Both the position numbers and the translations under genes were made by a program. From JAJNPS01 sp031378845 (GTDB lineage Bacteria; Pseudomonadota; Alphaproteobacteria; Rhodobacterales; Rhodobacteraceae), in contig JANNES010000020.1 in NCBI GenBank assembly GCA_031378845.1, positions 393,409 to 457,408 of the forward strand: a stretch of DNA of 64,000 nt, written 5' to 3'. Below are positions 48,177 to 55,619 of this stretch, one piece after another. Below the pieces are notes generated by a model. That model ran no database searches. It saw only the letters and a list, made by a program, of their open reading frames with translations, and was not told where the DNA came from. Position 1 is the stretch's first letter, and each line of letters begins with the position of its first letter.

Positions 48177-49020
48177 TGCACGCAAGCTTGTGCGGCGCCG
48201 CGCGGGCCTGCGGCTGTGGCTGAGCGCCGGGTGGATCACGTTCGTTGTGGTGATGGCGCTGTTGGCACCCTGGATTGCGCCAAAGGATCCGCTGGCGCAG
48301 GATTTGTTTCTGGGGCGTTTGCCGCCCTTTTGGGTGGCGGGCAGCGAACCTGGCTTTTGGCTTGGCACCGACAGTCTGGGTCGCGATGTTCTGTCGCGCA
48401 TCCTGCACGGTGCGCGGATTGCGTTGATCGTGGCCGTGGTGGCAGGGACGTTTACCTGTCTTATTGGTGCGACGCTGGGCCTTTTGGCGGGGTTCCTGCG
48501 CGGCTGGGTGGATGTGGTCATCTCGCGACTGATCGACATCTGGATGGCCTTTCCGCCGGTGTTGTTCTCGATCCTGCTGATCGCCGTGCTTGGCCCCGGC
48601 CTTACGTCGATCATCATCGCCATTGTGGTGATCGACTGGACCCGTTTCGCCCGCGTGGTGCGCGCCGAGGCAATGACGCAAGGAGCGATGGACTATGTGG
48701 CCTCAGCGCAGGTTGCGGGGCGCGGTCGGATTGGCACCATGCTCACTGAAATCCTGCCCAATGTGCTGCCGACCATCATCGTTCTTCTGACACTGGAGAT
48801 GGGCATCGCGGTCATCGTCGAGGCGATCCTGAGTTTCGTGAACCTGTCCATTTCCACCGATGACCCGACATGGGGAGGGATGATCGCCGAGGGGCGCACG
48901 TCGATCCATCAAGCATGGTGGGTGCTGGTCTTTCCGTTGTTCACGCTGTTCCTGACGGTTCTTGCCTTCAGTCAGCTCGGCGAGGGGCTCAAGGACCGCT
49001 TTGATCCGGTGCTGCGGTGA
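48169..49020 (+). CDS. ABC transporter permease, DppC-like
   Basis: The 283-residue second permease has an N-terminal cytoplasmic stretch, LGTDSLGRDVLSRILHGARIAL typical of DppC/OppC, and the EAA loop DYVASAQVAGRGRIGTMLTEILPNVLP. Five to six membrane helices are visible. The last bases overlap the GTG of the first ATPase gene. Confidence 0.93.
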   Translation: MADARKLVRRRAGLRLWLSAGWITFVVVMALLAPWIAPKDPLAQDLFLGRLPPFWVAGSEPGFWLGTDSLGRDVLSRILHGARIALIVAVVAGTFTCLIGATLGLLAGFLRGWVDVVISRLIDIWMAFPPVLFSILLIAVLGPGLTSIIIAIVVIDWTRFARVVRAEAMTQGAMDYVASAQVAGRGRIGTMLTEILPNVLPTIIVLLTLEMGIAVIVEAILSFVNLSISTDDPTWGGMIAEGRTSIHQAWWVLVFPLFTLFLTVLAFSQLGEGLKDRFDPVLR

Positions 49021-49883
49021 GTTTTCTGGTCATCCGCAACCTGACCGCCCGATTGAAGGGCACCGATCACCGGCTGCTGCGAGGTATTTCGCTGGCGGTC
49101 GCAGCGGGAGAGGTGCGCGGGCTGGTTGGCGAAAGCGGCGCCGGCAAGTCGATGATCGGCAAGGCGATCCTCGGCACGCTGCCGCGGGCGGTCGAGATCA
49201 CCTCGGGTGAGATCATATTGGATGGTTGCGACCTTCTGACCATTCCGCCCGCGCATCGCCGCACGCTGATCGGGGCGACGGCGGCGCTGATCCCGCAAGA
49301 CCCGCTGACAGCGCTGAACCCCTCGCGCCGGACGGGTGCGCAGATCACCGACCGGTTGGTGGACATTCTGGGCTGGACCCGGGCGCGCGCCGATGCACGG
49401 GCGCTGGAACTTTTGGGCGAGGTGCAGATCCCAGACCCCGCACGGGTATTGCGCGCCTATCCGCATGAGTTGTCGGGGGGCATGCGGCAGCGGATCCTGA
49501 TCGCCTCGGCCTTTGCGGCGCAACCCAAGCTGATCATCGCGGATGAACCGACAACCGCGTTGGATGTGACGGTGCAAAAGCAGATCCTCAAGCTGATCGC
49601 GGCAATGCAGGCGCGGCACGGGACGGCACTTTTGTTCGTCACGCATGATCTGGGTGTGGTGTCCAAGGTCTGCCAGAGCCTGTCCATCCTTTATGGTGGG
49701 CTGGTGGTCGAGGATACCAGCGCGCGCGATTTCTTTGCCGGACCGCGCCATGCCTATTCGCGTGCGTTGTTGGCGGCGACACCGAAATACTCCGACCCTG
49801 AGGCAAGCCTTGTACCAGTGCCCGATGGCGTGCTGGCGGCGGTTCAGGCCGAGGTCGCAGCCTTTGATCGGGGAACGGGATGA
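49017..49883 (+). CDS. ABC transporter ATP-binding protein, DppD-like
   Basis: The 288-residue nucleotide-binding subunit has Walker A GESGAGKS, Q-loop PQDPLTALNP, signature LSGGMRQRILIA, Walker B LIIADEPTTALD and H-loop THDLG. The C-terminal oligopeptide-type extension is present but short. It starts with GTG in a four-base overlap with the permease gene and ends overlapping the second ATPase. Confidence 0.93.
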   Translation: MSFLVIRNLTARLKGTDHRLLRGISLAVAAGEVRGLVGESGAGKSMIGKAILGTLPRAVEITSGEIILDGCDLLTIPPAHRRTLIGATAALIPQDPLTALNPSRRTGAQITDRLVDILGWTRARADARALELLGEVQIPDPARVLRAYPHELSGGMRQRILIASAFAAQPKLIIADEPTTALDVTVQKQILKLIAAMQARHGTALLFVTHDLGVVSKVCQSLSILYGGLVVEDTSARDFFAGPRHAYSRALLAATPKYSDPEASLVPVPDGVLAAVQAEVAAFDRGTG

Positions 49884-50680
49884 GCGATCTTTATGCCGTC
49901 ACCAACCTGCGTCTGTCGCTGCCTGATCTGAACCGCAAGACGTTGCTGGGCGCGGCGCCGCGGATCGAGATCTTGAAAGGCGTCAGCTTTGCCCTGCCCA
50001 AGGGAGAGATTCTGGGCATCGTCGGCAGCTCCGGTTCGGGCAAATCGACCCTCGGTCGCGCGATGGTGCGGTTGTTGGAGCCGACCGGCGGCAGCATCGC
50101 GTTTCAGTGCCAGGACATCACCCATCTGCCCGAGGCCGCGCTGCGGCCCCTGCGACAGCGGTTCCAGATGATCTTTCAAGACCCGATGTCCGCGCTGAAC
50201 CCCCGCCACCGCGTGGGGCGGATCATTCAAAGCCCGCTGGACTTGCACGGCTTTGCCGATGCGCAGGCCCGGATGCACGAAGCGCTGGATCAGGTGGGCC
50301 TCGGGCGCGCCTATGCCAGCCGTTTTCCGCATGAATTGTCGGGCGGGCAGCGCCAAAGGGTGGGGATTGCGCGGGCCATCGCCCTGCGGCCGGATTTCAT
50401 CCTGGCCGATGAGATCGTGTCGGGGCTGGATGTGTCGAGCCAGGCGCAGGTGCTGGCTCTTCTGGAACGGCTGGTGCGCGACCTTGGCCTGACGCTGGCC
50501 TTCATCAGCCATGATCTGTCAGTCATCCGCCGTCTTTGCAGCCGCGTTCTGGTCCTGCATCAGGGTCGGATTGTTGAAAATGCCCCCACCGCAGAGGTCT
50601 TTGCCGCCCCAAAGGCCGACTATACGCGCGAGTTGCTGGAAGCGATCCCGCTGCCGGATCCTGACCAGCCATGGGTTTGA
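49880..50680 (+). CDS. ABC transporter ATP-binding protein, DppF-like
   Basis: The 266-residue second nucleotide-binding subunit has Walker A GSSGSGKST, Q-loop FQDPMSALNPRHRVG, signature LSGGQRQRVGIA, Walker B FILADEIVSGLD (Ile-Val in place of the usual Pro-Thr) and H-loop SHDLS. It completes the importer, giving two different ATPases with two permeases. The ATGA overlap with the preceding gene shows coupling. The operon ends here, before infA. Confidence 0.92.
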   Translation: MSDLYAVTNLRLSLPDLNRKTLLGAAPRIEILKGVSFALPKGEILGIVGSSGSGKSTLGRAMVRLLEPTGGSIAFQCQDITHLPEAALRPLRQRFQMIFQDPMSALNPRHRVGRIIQSPLDLHGFADAQARMHEALDQVGLGRAYASRFPHELSGGQRQRVGIARAIALRPDFILADEIVSGLDVSSQAQVLALLERLVRDLGLTLAFISHDLSVIRRLCSRVLVLHQGRIVENAPTAEVFAAPKADYTRELLEAIPLPDPDQPWV

Positions 50681-50764
50681 GGCAGCCGGATTGCCCCAGA
50701 TACCGTCACAAAACCATGTGTTTTTCGTGTGAAGCCCCGCAAAGACAGCTTGTTTTCGCTTGAA

Positions 50765-50785
50765 ATGCGCCCGTGGGAGGCGCAT
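50765..50785. other. Small hairpin upstream of infA
   Basis: ATGCGCC and GGCGCAT arms with a seven-base loop lie about 57 bp before the infA start. It may be part of the infA leader or the end of the ABC operon; no T tract follows on either strand. Confidence 0.3.
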
Positions 50786-50841
50786 CTAGCGGCCTTATGC
50801 CCGCACCGTTCGTCGTGGGCCCAACCCCAATCGGAGTGACC

Positions 50842-51060
50842 ATGGCCAAGGAAGACATTCTCGAATTCCCCGGTGTCGTCAAGGAACTCTTGCCCAACGC
50901 GACATTCAAGGTCGAACTCGACAATGGCCATGAACTGATCGCGGTAATGGCGGGCAAGATGCGCAAGAACCGGATCCGCGTTCTGGCGGGCGACAAGGTT
51001 CAGGTGGAAATGACCCCCTATGACCTGAGCAAGGGCCGCATCAACTATCGTTTCAAGTAG
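50842..51060 (+). CDS. infA: Translation initiation factor IF-1
   Basis: This 72-residue OB-fold factor binds the 30S A site during initiation. The whole sequence matches the family: MAKEDILEFPGVVKELLPN, FKVELDNGHELIAVMAGKMRKNRIRVLAGDKV, and LSKGRINYRFK at the end. The ATG at 50842 gives the exact family length, although an upstream in-frame codon is open. It heads a housekeeping unit with maf and the RNase gene. Confidence 0.97.
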   Translation: MAKEDILEFPGVVKELLPNATFKVELDNGHELIAVMAGKMRKNRIRVLAGDKVQVEMTPYDLSKGRINYRFK

Positions 51061-51066
51061 CCTGAC

Positions 51067-51642
51067 ATGCGGCTGATCCTGGGGTCCGCCAGCCCGCGTC
51101 GTCGGGAACTGCTGGCGACGATGGGGATCGTGCCTGACGTGATTTCCGCCTCTGACGTTGATGAAGACCCGCGCAAGGCGGAGCTTCCGCGCGTCTATTG
51201 CAACCGGATTGCCGGTGAAAAGGTGCGTTCCGTCGAAGCGGGCGAGGATGACATCGTGCTGTGCGCAGACACGACCGTGGCCTTGGGCCGGCGCATCCTC
51301 GGCAAGCCTGCCAATGCGGGTCAGGCTGCGGCCTTTCTGACAGCGCTTGCCGGACGGAGGCATCAGGTGATCACGGCGATTGCGGTCCGGCGCGGTTCGC
51401 GCATCTGGACCAGTGACAGCGTCAGTGCCGTCAAGATGAAGCGGCTGTCGGATATCGAGTTGAACGCCTATCTTGCCAGCGGTGAATGGCAGGGCAAGGC
51501 GGGTGCTTACGGCATCCAAGGACTGGCTGGCGCGTTGATCCCTTGGATATCGGGGTCTTATACCGGCATCATGGGCCTGCCGGTGGCTGAAACCGCTGCG
51601 CTGCTGACGGCGGCGGGCTATCCGGTCTGGAGGCTGGCATGA
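51067..51642 (+). CDS. maf: Maf-like nucleoside triphosphate pyrophosphatase
   Basis: It hydrolyses non-canonical or excess NTPs to monophosphates. The 191 residues show the N-terminal LILGSASPRRRELL, the ADTTVALG catalytic Asp block, GRRHQVITAIAV, and GEWQGKAGAYGIQGLAG. It starts 6 bp after infA and overlaps the RNase start by four bases. The sequence does not decide between the dTTP/UTP-type (YhdE) and m7GTP-type (YceF) subfamilies with certainty. Confidence 0.93.
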   Translation: MRLILGSASPRRRELLATMGIVPDVISASDVDEDPRKAELPRVYCNRIAGEKVRSVEAGEDDIVLCADTTVALGRRILGKPANAGQAAAFLTALAGRRHQVITAIAVRRGSRIWTSDSVSAVKMKRLSDIELNAYLASGEWQGKAGAYGIQGLAGALIPWISGSYTGIMGLPVAETAALLTAAGYPVWRLA

Positions 51643-52673
51643 AGGGTCGCGTCGTCGTGCTGGATGAGATCGACGGGCGTCAGGCGGCCGCTCTGGTCGT
51701 CGATGGGCGCCTGGAGGATTTGCGGGTTGATCCGGCGGATGATCGCGCCATCCCCGGGGCGATCTACCGCGCGGTGACCGATCGCCCGGTCAAGGGCCAG
51801 GGCGGGATTTTCGTCAAGCTGCCGCAGGGATCGGGATTCTTGCGCCAGATTTCCGGCATCGCCCCCGGCCAGCGGCTGTTGGTGCAGGTCAGCGGCCCCG
51901 CCGAGGATGGCAAGGCCGTCCCGGTCACCGCGCGCCTGTTGTTCAAAAGCCGCTTTGCGATCCTGACGCCTGATGCGCCGGGCCTGAACATCTCGCGCCG
52001 CATTCGCGATGAGGATCGTCGCGCGGTGCTGGAAGGCATCGCCAGGGCGCAGATGGCAGGTGCCGCGGAAACCTTGGGCCTGATCCTGCGGTCCGCCTGC
52101 TGGGACGCCGAAGAGGACGCCGTGGCCGAAGACATCGCTGCGATGCGCGCGCTGGCCGAGGCAGTGCTTGGGGACCTCACGGGCGGGCCGGAGCTGCTGG
52201 TTGATGGGGCAGGGGCGCATGAGATCGCCTTTCGCGACTGGCTGGACCCGGAACCTGACGCTGTGGAAACCGAATCCGGCGGGTTCGAAGCCCAAGGTGT
52301 GCTGGATATGATCGACGACTTGCGCGCGCCTGCGGTGCCGCTGGAGGCGGGCTCCATGGTGATTGAGCCCACGCGCGCGCTGGTGGCGATTGATGTGAAT
52401 ACGGGCGGGGACACCTCGCCTGCGGCGGGCCTCAAGGTGAACATCGCTGCCGCCCGCGATCTGCCGCGACAGTTGCGCCTGCGGGGCCTTGGCGGGCAGA
52501 TCGTGATCGACTTTGCACCGATTTCCAAGCGGGACCGCGGCGTTCTGGATCAGGTGCTGCGCGCGGCCTTCAAGACCGAAAGCGAAACGCATCTGGCGGG
52601 CTGGACGGCGCTTGGTCTCTATGAGATGACGCGCAAGAGGGACCGTCTGGCCTTGGCAGAGCTGCTGGCCTGA
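51639..52673 (+). CDS. Compact ribonuclease E/G-family protein
   Basis: The 344-residue protein has an S1-like N-terminal part (GGIFVKLPQGSGFLRQ) and the DNase I-like catalytic core. The two catalytic acidic residues are visible: D252 in VAIDVNTGG and D291 in IVIDFAPIS. RNase G is about 490 residues; the Zn-link CPxC motif that joins dimers in RNase E/G is absent here and the protein stops about 45 residues after the second Asp. It may cleave rRNA or mRNA in a different oligomeric state. Confidence 0.87.
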   Translation: MKGRVVVLDEIDGRQAAALVVDGRLEDLRVDPADDRAIPGAIYRAVTDRPVKGQGGIFVKLPQGSGFLRQISGIAPGQRLLVQVSGPAEDGKAVPVTARLLFKSRFAILTPDAPGLNISRRIRDEDRRAVLEGIARAQMAGAAETLGLILRSACWDAEEDAVAEDIAAMRALAEAVLGDLTGGPELLVDGAGAHEIAFRDWLDPEPDAVETESGGFEAQGVLDMIDDLRAPAVPLEAGSMVIEPTRALVAIDVNTGGDTSPAAGLKVNIAAARDLPRQLRLRGLGGQIVIDFAPISKRDRGVLDQVLRAAFKTESETHLAGWTALGLYEMTRKRDRLALAELLA

Positions 52674-52713
52674 CGGAACAAAATGCCAAAGTCATCGTGA
52701 TGAGGTTGCCAAG

Positions 52714-52899
52714 ATGAGCTGCCCGATCTGTGCCAAACCCGTCGATCCGCGATATCGGCCGTTCTGCTCGCGTCGCTGTGCGGATGTGGATCTGGGCCGC
52801 TGGCTGCGCGGCAGCTATGTGATCGCCACGGAAGAGGCGCCAGAGGACGAGGCACCCGGCCCGGGTCGCGATGATGACGGTCCGTTGCGGCCTTCGTAA
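52714..52899 (+). CDS. yacG: DNA gyrase inhibitor YacG
   Basis: The 61-residue zinc protein has the four-Cys site CPIC...FCSRRC and the DLGRWLRGSY helix, both diagnostic of YacG. It binds the GyrB C-terminal region and blocks DNA binding in the studied E. coli protein. The acidic C-terminal tail is typical. It follows the RNase gene by 40 bp, probably in the same transcript. Confidence 0.92.
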   Translation: MSCPICAKPVDPRYRPFCSRRCADVDLGRWLRGSYVIATEEAPEDEAPGPGRDDDGPLRPS

Positions 52900-53134
52900 C
52901 AGGGGTTCTGCACGCCCCGTCGCCCTGACGGCTTTCGCAGCTTCGTATGGCAGTGGTCCGGTCGTCCCACAAAAGGCATTGAGCGATGGACGTTTGGCTG
53001 TCGTCGCCGGCCTGATCTCTTGGCAAATCACAAAGCGACAGCCTGTCCTTTTGGTGCAAAAACCCTCTGGACAGCCCTCAACCCCTGACGTATCACCCGC
53101 CCCAGCCAGACGGCTGCGACCAGATGGTCCCGGT

Positions 53135-53210
53135 GCCCAGATAGCTCAGTTGGTAGAGCAGCGGATTGAAAATCCGCGTGTCGGCGGTTCAATTCCGTCT
53201 CTGGGCACCA
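53135..53210 (+). tRNA. tRNA-Phe (GAA)
   Basis: A complete 76-nt cloverleaf: acceptor GCCCAGA/TCTGGGC, D arm with AGCTCAGTTGGTAGAGC, anticodon stem GCGGA-TTGAAAA-TCCGC giving anticodon GAA, T arm GGCGG-TTCAATT-CCGTC, discriminator A and encoded CCA. Mobile remnants lie immediately downstream, a common situation for tRNA 3' ends. Confidence 0.97.
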
Positions 53211-53654
53211 AAATTCTCTATTTTACTATGCATTATCAATAGTTTAAGATCTTTTCTTGTAAATGCGTTCCCCTAATAATCCCCCTTTATTTGCTGAATG
53301 GCTGACTGTCGTCGTACTGAAACTGGAGTTACTGCACTTTGCTTGTACAACCCGCTGATGGGCCACGCAGGACCGTCCGTTACAAGCTGACTTCCACCCC
53401 AACTGTACCTACTTTTTGCAGCGGCCGGAGAGCGGGACAACCTGCCCCGCAAGAACTCTCATGAGCCGGAAGTTCATTCGTCGTATGCGCAGGATGCTGC
53501 GTTCCGGTGCACAGGAACCCTGCAAACTGCGCTTCTGACGCAGAATGTACGCTTGCAAACCCAACATTCTGCAGCAGTTCAGTCGACGCAACCGCAGATG
53601 ATGCGGGGATGTTGATGATATGCCTTGAGTCCGGTTGGTCGTGATTCCGATAGG
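53211..53654. other. Lower-GC stretch between tRNA-Phe and IS remnant
   Basis: About 440 bp with lower GC than the surrounding genome and no gene that I recognise. A minus-strand reading of 83 codons at 53409-53660 has no family resemblance. It is probably debris of the mobile DNA that follows. Confidence 0.4.
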
Positions 53655-53661
53655 CGCCAAG

Positions 53662-54080
53662 CTAGTATCTTGTTGTCTGGAGCCAGCGAGTGGTCTCAGC
53701 GGTGACCTTTCCGATGGGCTGGTCGGCGGGGATCTGGTTCAGCAGTTCGGGCAGCATAGGGGCATCCCCGACACGGCTGCCAGTGACCTCGATCGCCCTG
53801 ATCTCCAGGGTTTCGGCATCAATCCCCAAGTGAACCTTGCGCCATTGCATAGGCTTGGAAGGCCCGTGTTTCTTGGCAAACCACTCGCCCTCACCTAAGG
53901 CCTTGATCCCGGTGCTATCGATCAACAGATTCAAGACAGCGGTGCTGGGGCGATACGGGATGACAACGTTCAGACCTTTTTGGCGGCCGACAACGTGCTG
54001 AAATCCGGCACAGCCCAATCGAGCCCGGCAAGTTCAAGCAGGCTGGCGACCAGCCCGGTCGGTTGCCGCAATGGCAGCCT
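53662..54080 (-). pseudogene. IS5-family transposase remnant
   Basis: The minus strand encodes LNLLIDSTGIKALGEGEW, KHGPSKPMQWRKVHLGIDAE and IRAIEVTGSRVGDAPMLPEL, matching the central part of IS5-group DDE transposases, with the first catalytic Asp in LIDSTGIK. Upstream, LPLRQPTGLVASLLELAGLDW continues the homology in another frame, so at least one indel is present. The C-terminal half with the remaining catalytic residues is missing: the frame ends shortly after GKVTAE. No terminal repeats were found. The element is dead. Confidence 0.7.
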
Positions 54081-54503
54081 GCGTGTTGGCCACGGACTCA
54101 AACGGGATTGCGCCGGGTTCATCCGGCACCCTCAGCTTGCGCTTTGTTTTCGTTTGGGAATTCAGCTTCTTCGCAATCGTCAAAAGCGCGGCCGCCCAGC
54201 GCCGCCACCTCATCGACTCGCCGCTGCGCGCCGGGGTGAACGCGGTGGAGGAAATGCTGAGGCCACGGTTGAGGATGGTGGGAAAACGACACCGGGTCCG
54301 TTTTTTTGACACCAACCGATCCTCAAGACGAAGGCCTAACATGCCGAGAGAAAATGCGCTTCATGTCGCGCTCGGCCCTTTGCGGCCATAGACGCGCCTG
54401 CTTGCGAAAGGCAGCTATGTGCCCTTAAGGTTGTCAACCATTCTGGCGACGTAGAGATGGCTTTCCGCCCGTGTGATCCGTCTCGCCGAGAGAAGCCGCG
54501 AGT
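54081..54503. other. Gene-free stretch between IS remnant and torT
   Basis: About 420 bp. Short readings on both strands lack family resemblance, although a Lys-rich minus-strand run (KKLNSQTKTKRKLRVPDEP, about 54100-54180) could be another mobile fragment. I see no RNA gene. Confidence 0.35.
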
Positions 54504-55562
54504 TCAGTTCAAAACCTTGAAAACCGGCACGAAAGAGGCGGGCGCAAGGGATTCCGCCGTGCCGATCATGTCGATGTTCTCGAGTGTCAGAGTGACGATC
54601 CTTGGCCCGGCATGGCGGATTGTCAGCTTGCCTTCGATGGCGCGCACCGCAAGCTCGATCGCAAGCCGGCCTTGAAGCACGGCAAAGTCGGTGGGCGCTG
54701 CCAGAATGCGCGTCCGCTTGATGCCACGGTAGACGCCGTGACTGACATAGGTTGACACGATTCCGATCTTGTCGGTCAGCCCCCGGGCGCGCAGTATCGA
54801 AACGGCGGCTTCTGCCATTGGCCCGCTGCCGACCAGATAGTCGATGTCGGGCACCGTATCGAGCACGTCTTCGACCAGAAGCACCTGTTGCTCCATCCCG
54901 GTGTCACCAAAGCGGGTGGCGACGATCTCGGCCGAGCTTTCGGCCAGGGCCTCAAGGAACCCAGCTTCGACAAACTGCACCCAGCCGGCACCTTTGGGGC
55001 CGGGAAACCAGGCCAGACGGACCGGCGCGCTGCCTTTGGGGTGTCGCTTTGCGATTTCGCGGCCTGCGGCCAGCCCCATCTCGCGCCACGAGACGCTGGA
55101 TTTCGCTGTGACGCCTGCGTCATCCATGTCGTTCACGGCTGCGATCACAGGCATTTGCCGGGCGATTTCGATGACCGTGGGGGTCAACCCTTCATACGAC
55201 ACGGCCCCAAGGATAAGCGCATCCATCTGGCGTTTGCCGCACGCCTTGACCTGTTCGATCTGGCGGGCAAGGTTCGGGTAACCTCCGGCCTCGTATAGAT
55301 CGAACGACACGCCCAGCCGCCTGGCTTCTTCGACCATGCCGTAATTGACGCTAAGCCAGTAGGCATCTTTCAGGTGCGGATAGATGACGCATAGGCTCCA
55401 GGGTTTCGCGGCGCGGTCAAGCGGTTGATAAACCAGCGCTTCGGTCGGGCTGTCATCGTCGAAGGGCACCTTCGGAACCTGCAGGTCCCAAGTTTCGGCG
55501 CGCGCGCTTGTGGTGCCAAGCGCCAGCAGTCCGGCAAGGAAAAGGTGCCGCAGAAATTGCAT
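54504..55562 (-). CDS. torT: TorT-like periplasmic TMAO-binding protein
   Basis: The 352-residue periplasmic binding protein of the sugar-binding fold begins with signal peptide MQFLRHLFLAGLLALGTTSARA. The mature part matches TorT: the N-terminal WSLCVIYPHLKDAYWLSVNYGM, QMDALILGAVSYEGLTP, and PVIAAVNDMDD. In E. coli, TorT binds TMAO and the complex activates the sensor TorS from the periplasm. It is divergent from torS, with 57 bp between the starts, so the pair shares a promoter region. Confidence 0.88.
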   Translation of the reverse strand: MQFLRHLFLAGLLALGTTSARAETWDLQVPKVPFDDDSPTEALVYQPLDRAAKPWSLCVIYPHLKDAYWLSVNYGMVEEARRLGVSFDLYEAGGYPNLARQIEQVKACGKRQMDALILGAVSYEGLTPTVIEIARQMPVIAAVNDMDDAGVTAKSSVSWREMGLAAGREIAKRHPKGSAPVRLAWFPGPKGAGWVQFVEAGFLEALAESSAEIVATRFGDTGMEQQVLLVEDVLDTVPDIDYLVGSGPMAEAAVSILRARGLTDKIGIVSTYVSHGVYRGIKRTRILAAPTDFAVLQGRLAIELAVRAIEGKLTIRHAGPRIVTLTLENIDMIGTAESLAPASFVPVFKVLN

Positions 55563-55619
55563 GTCTTTGCCCGCGTCTCCTGTATTCTTTCCCCAGACAA
55601 AAGGTAAGGTGCACGGAAG

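Noticed and set aside
46734..48623. Minus-strand open frame of about 630 codons opposite the ABC permeases
   Set aside because: Gln/His/Arg-rich shadow of membrane-protein codons, with no recognisable motifs.
53409..53660. Small minus-strand gene of 83 codons downstream of tRNA-Phe
   Set aside because: No ribosome site, no family resemblance and it borders IS debris.
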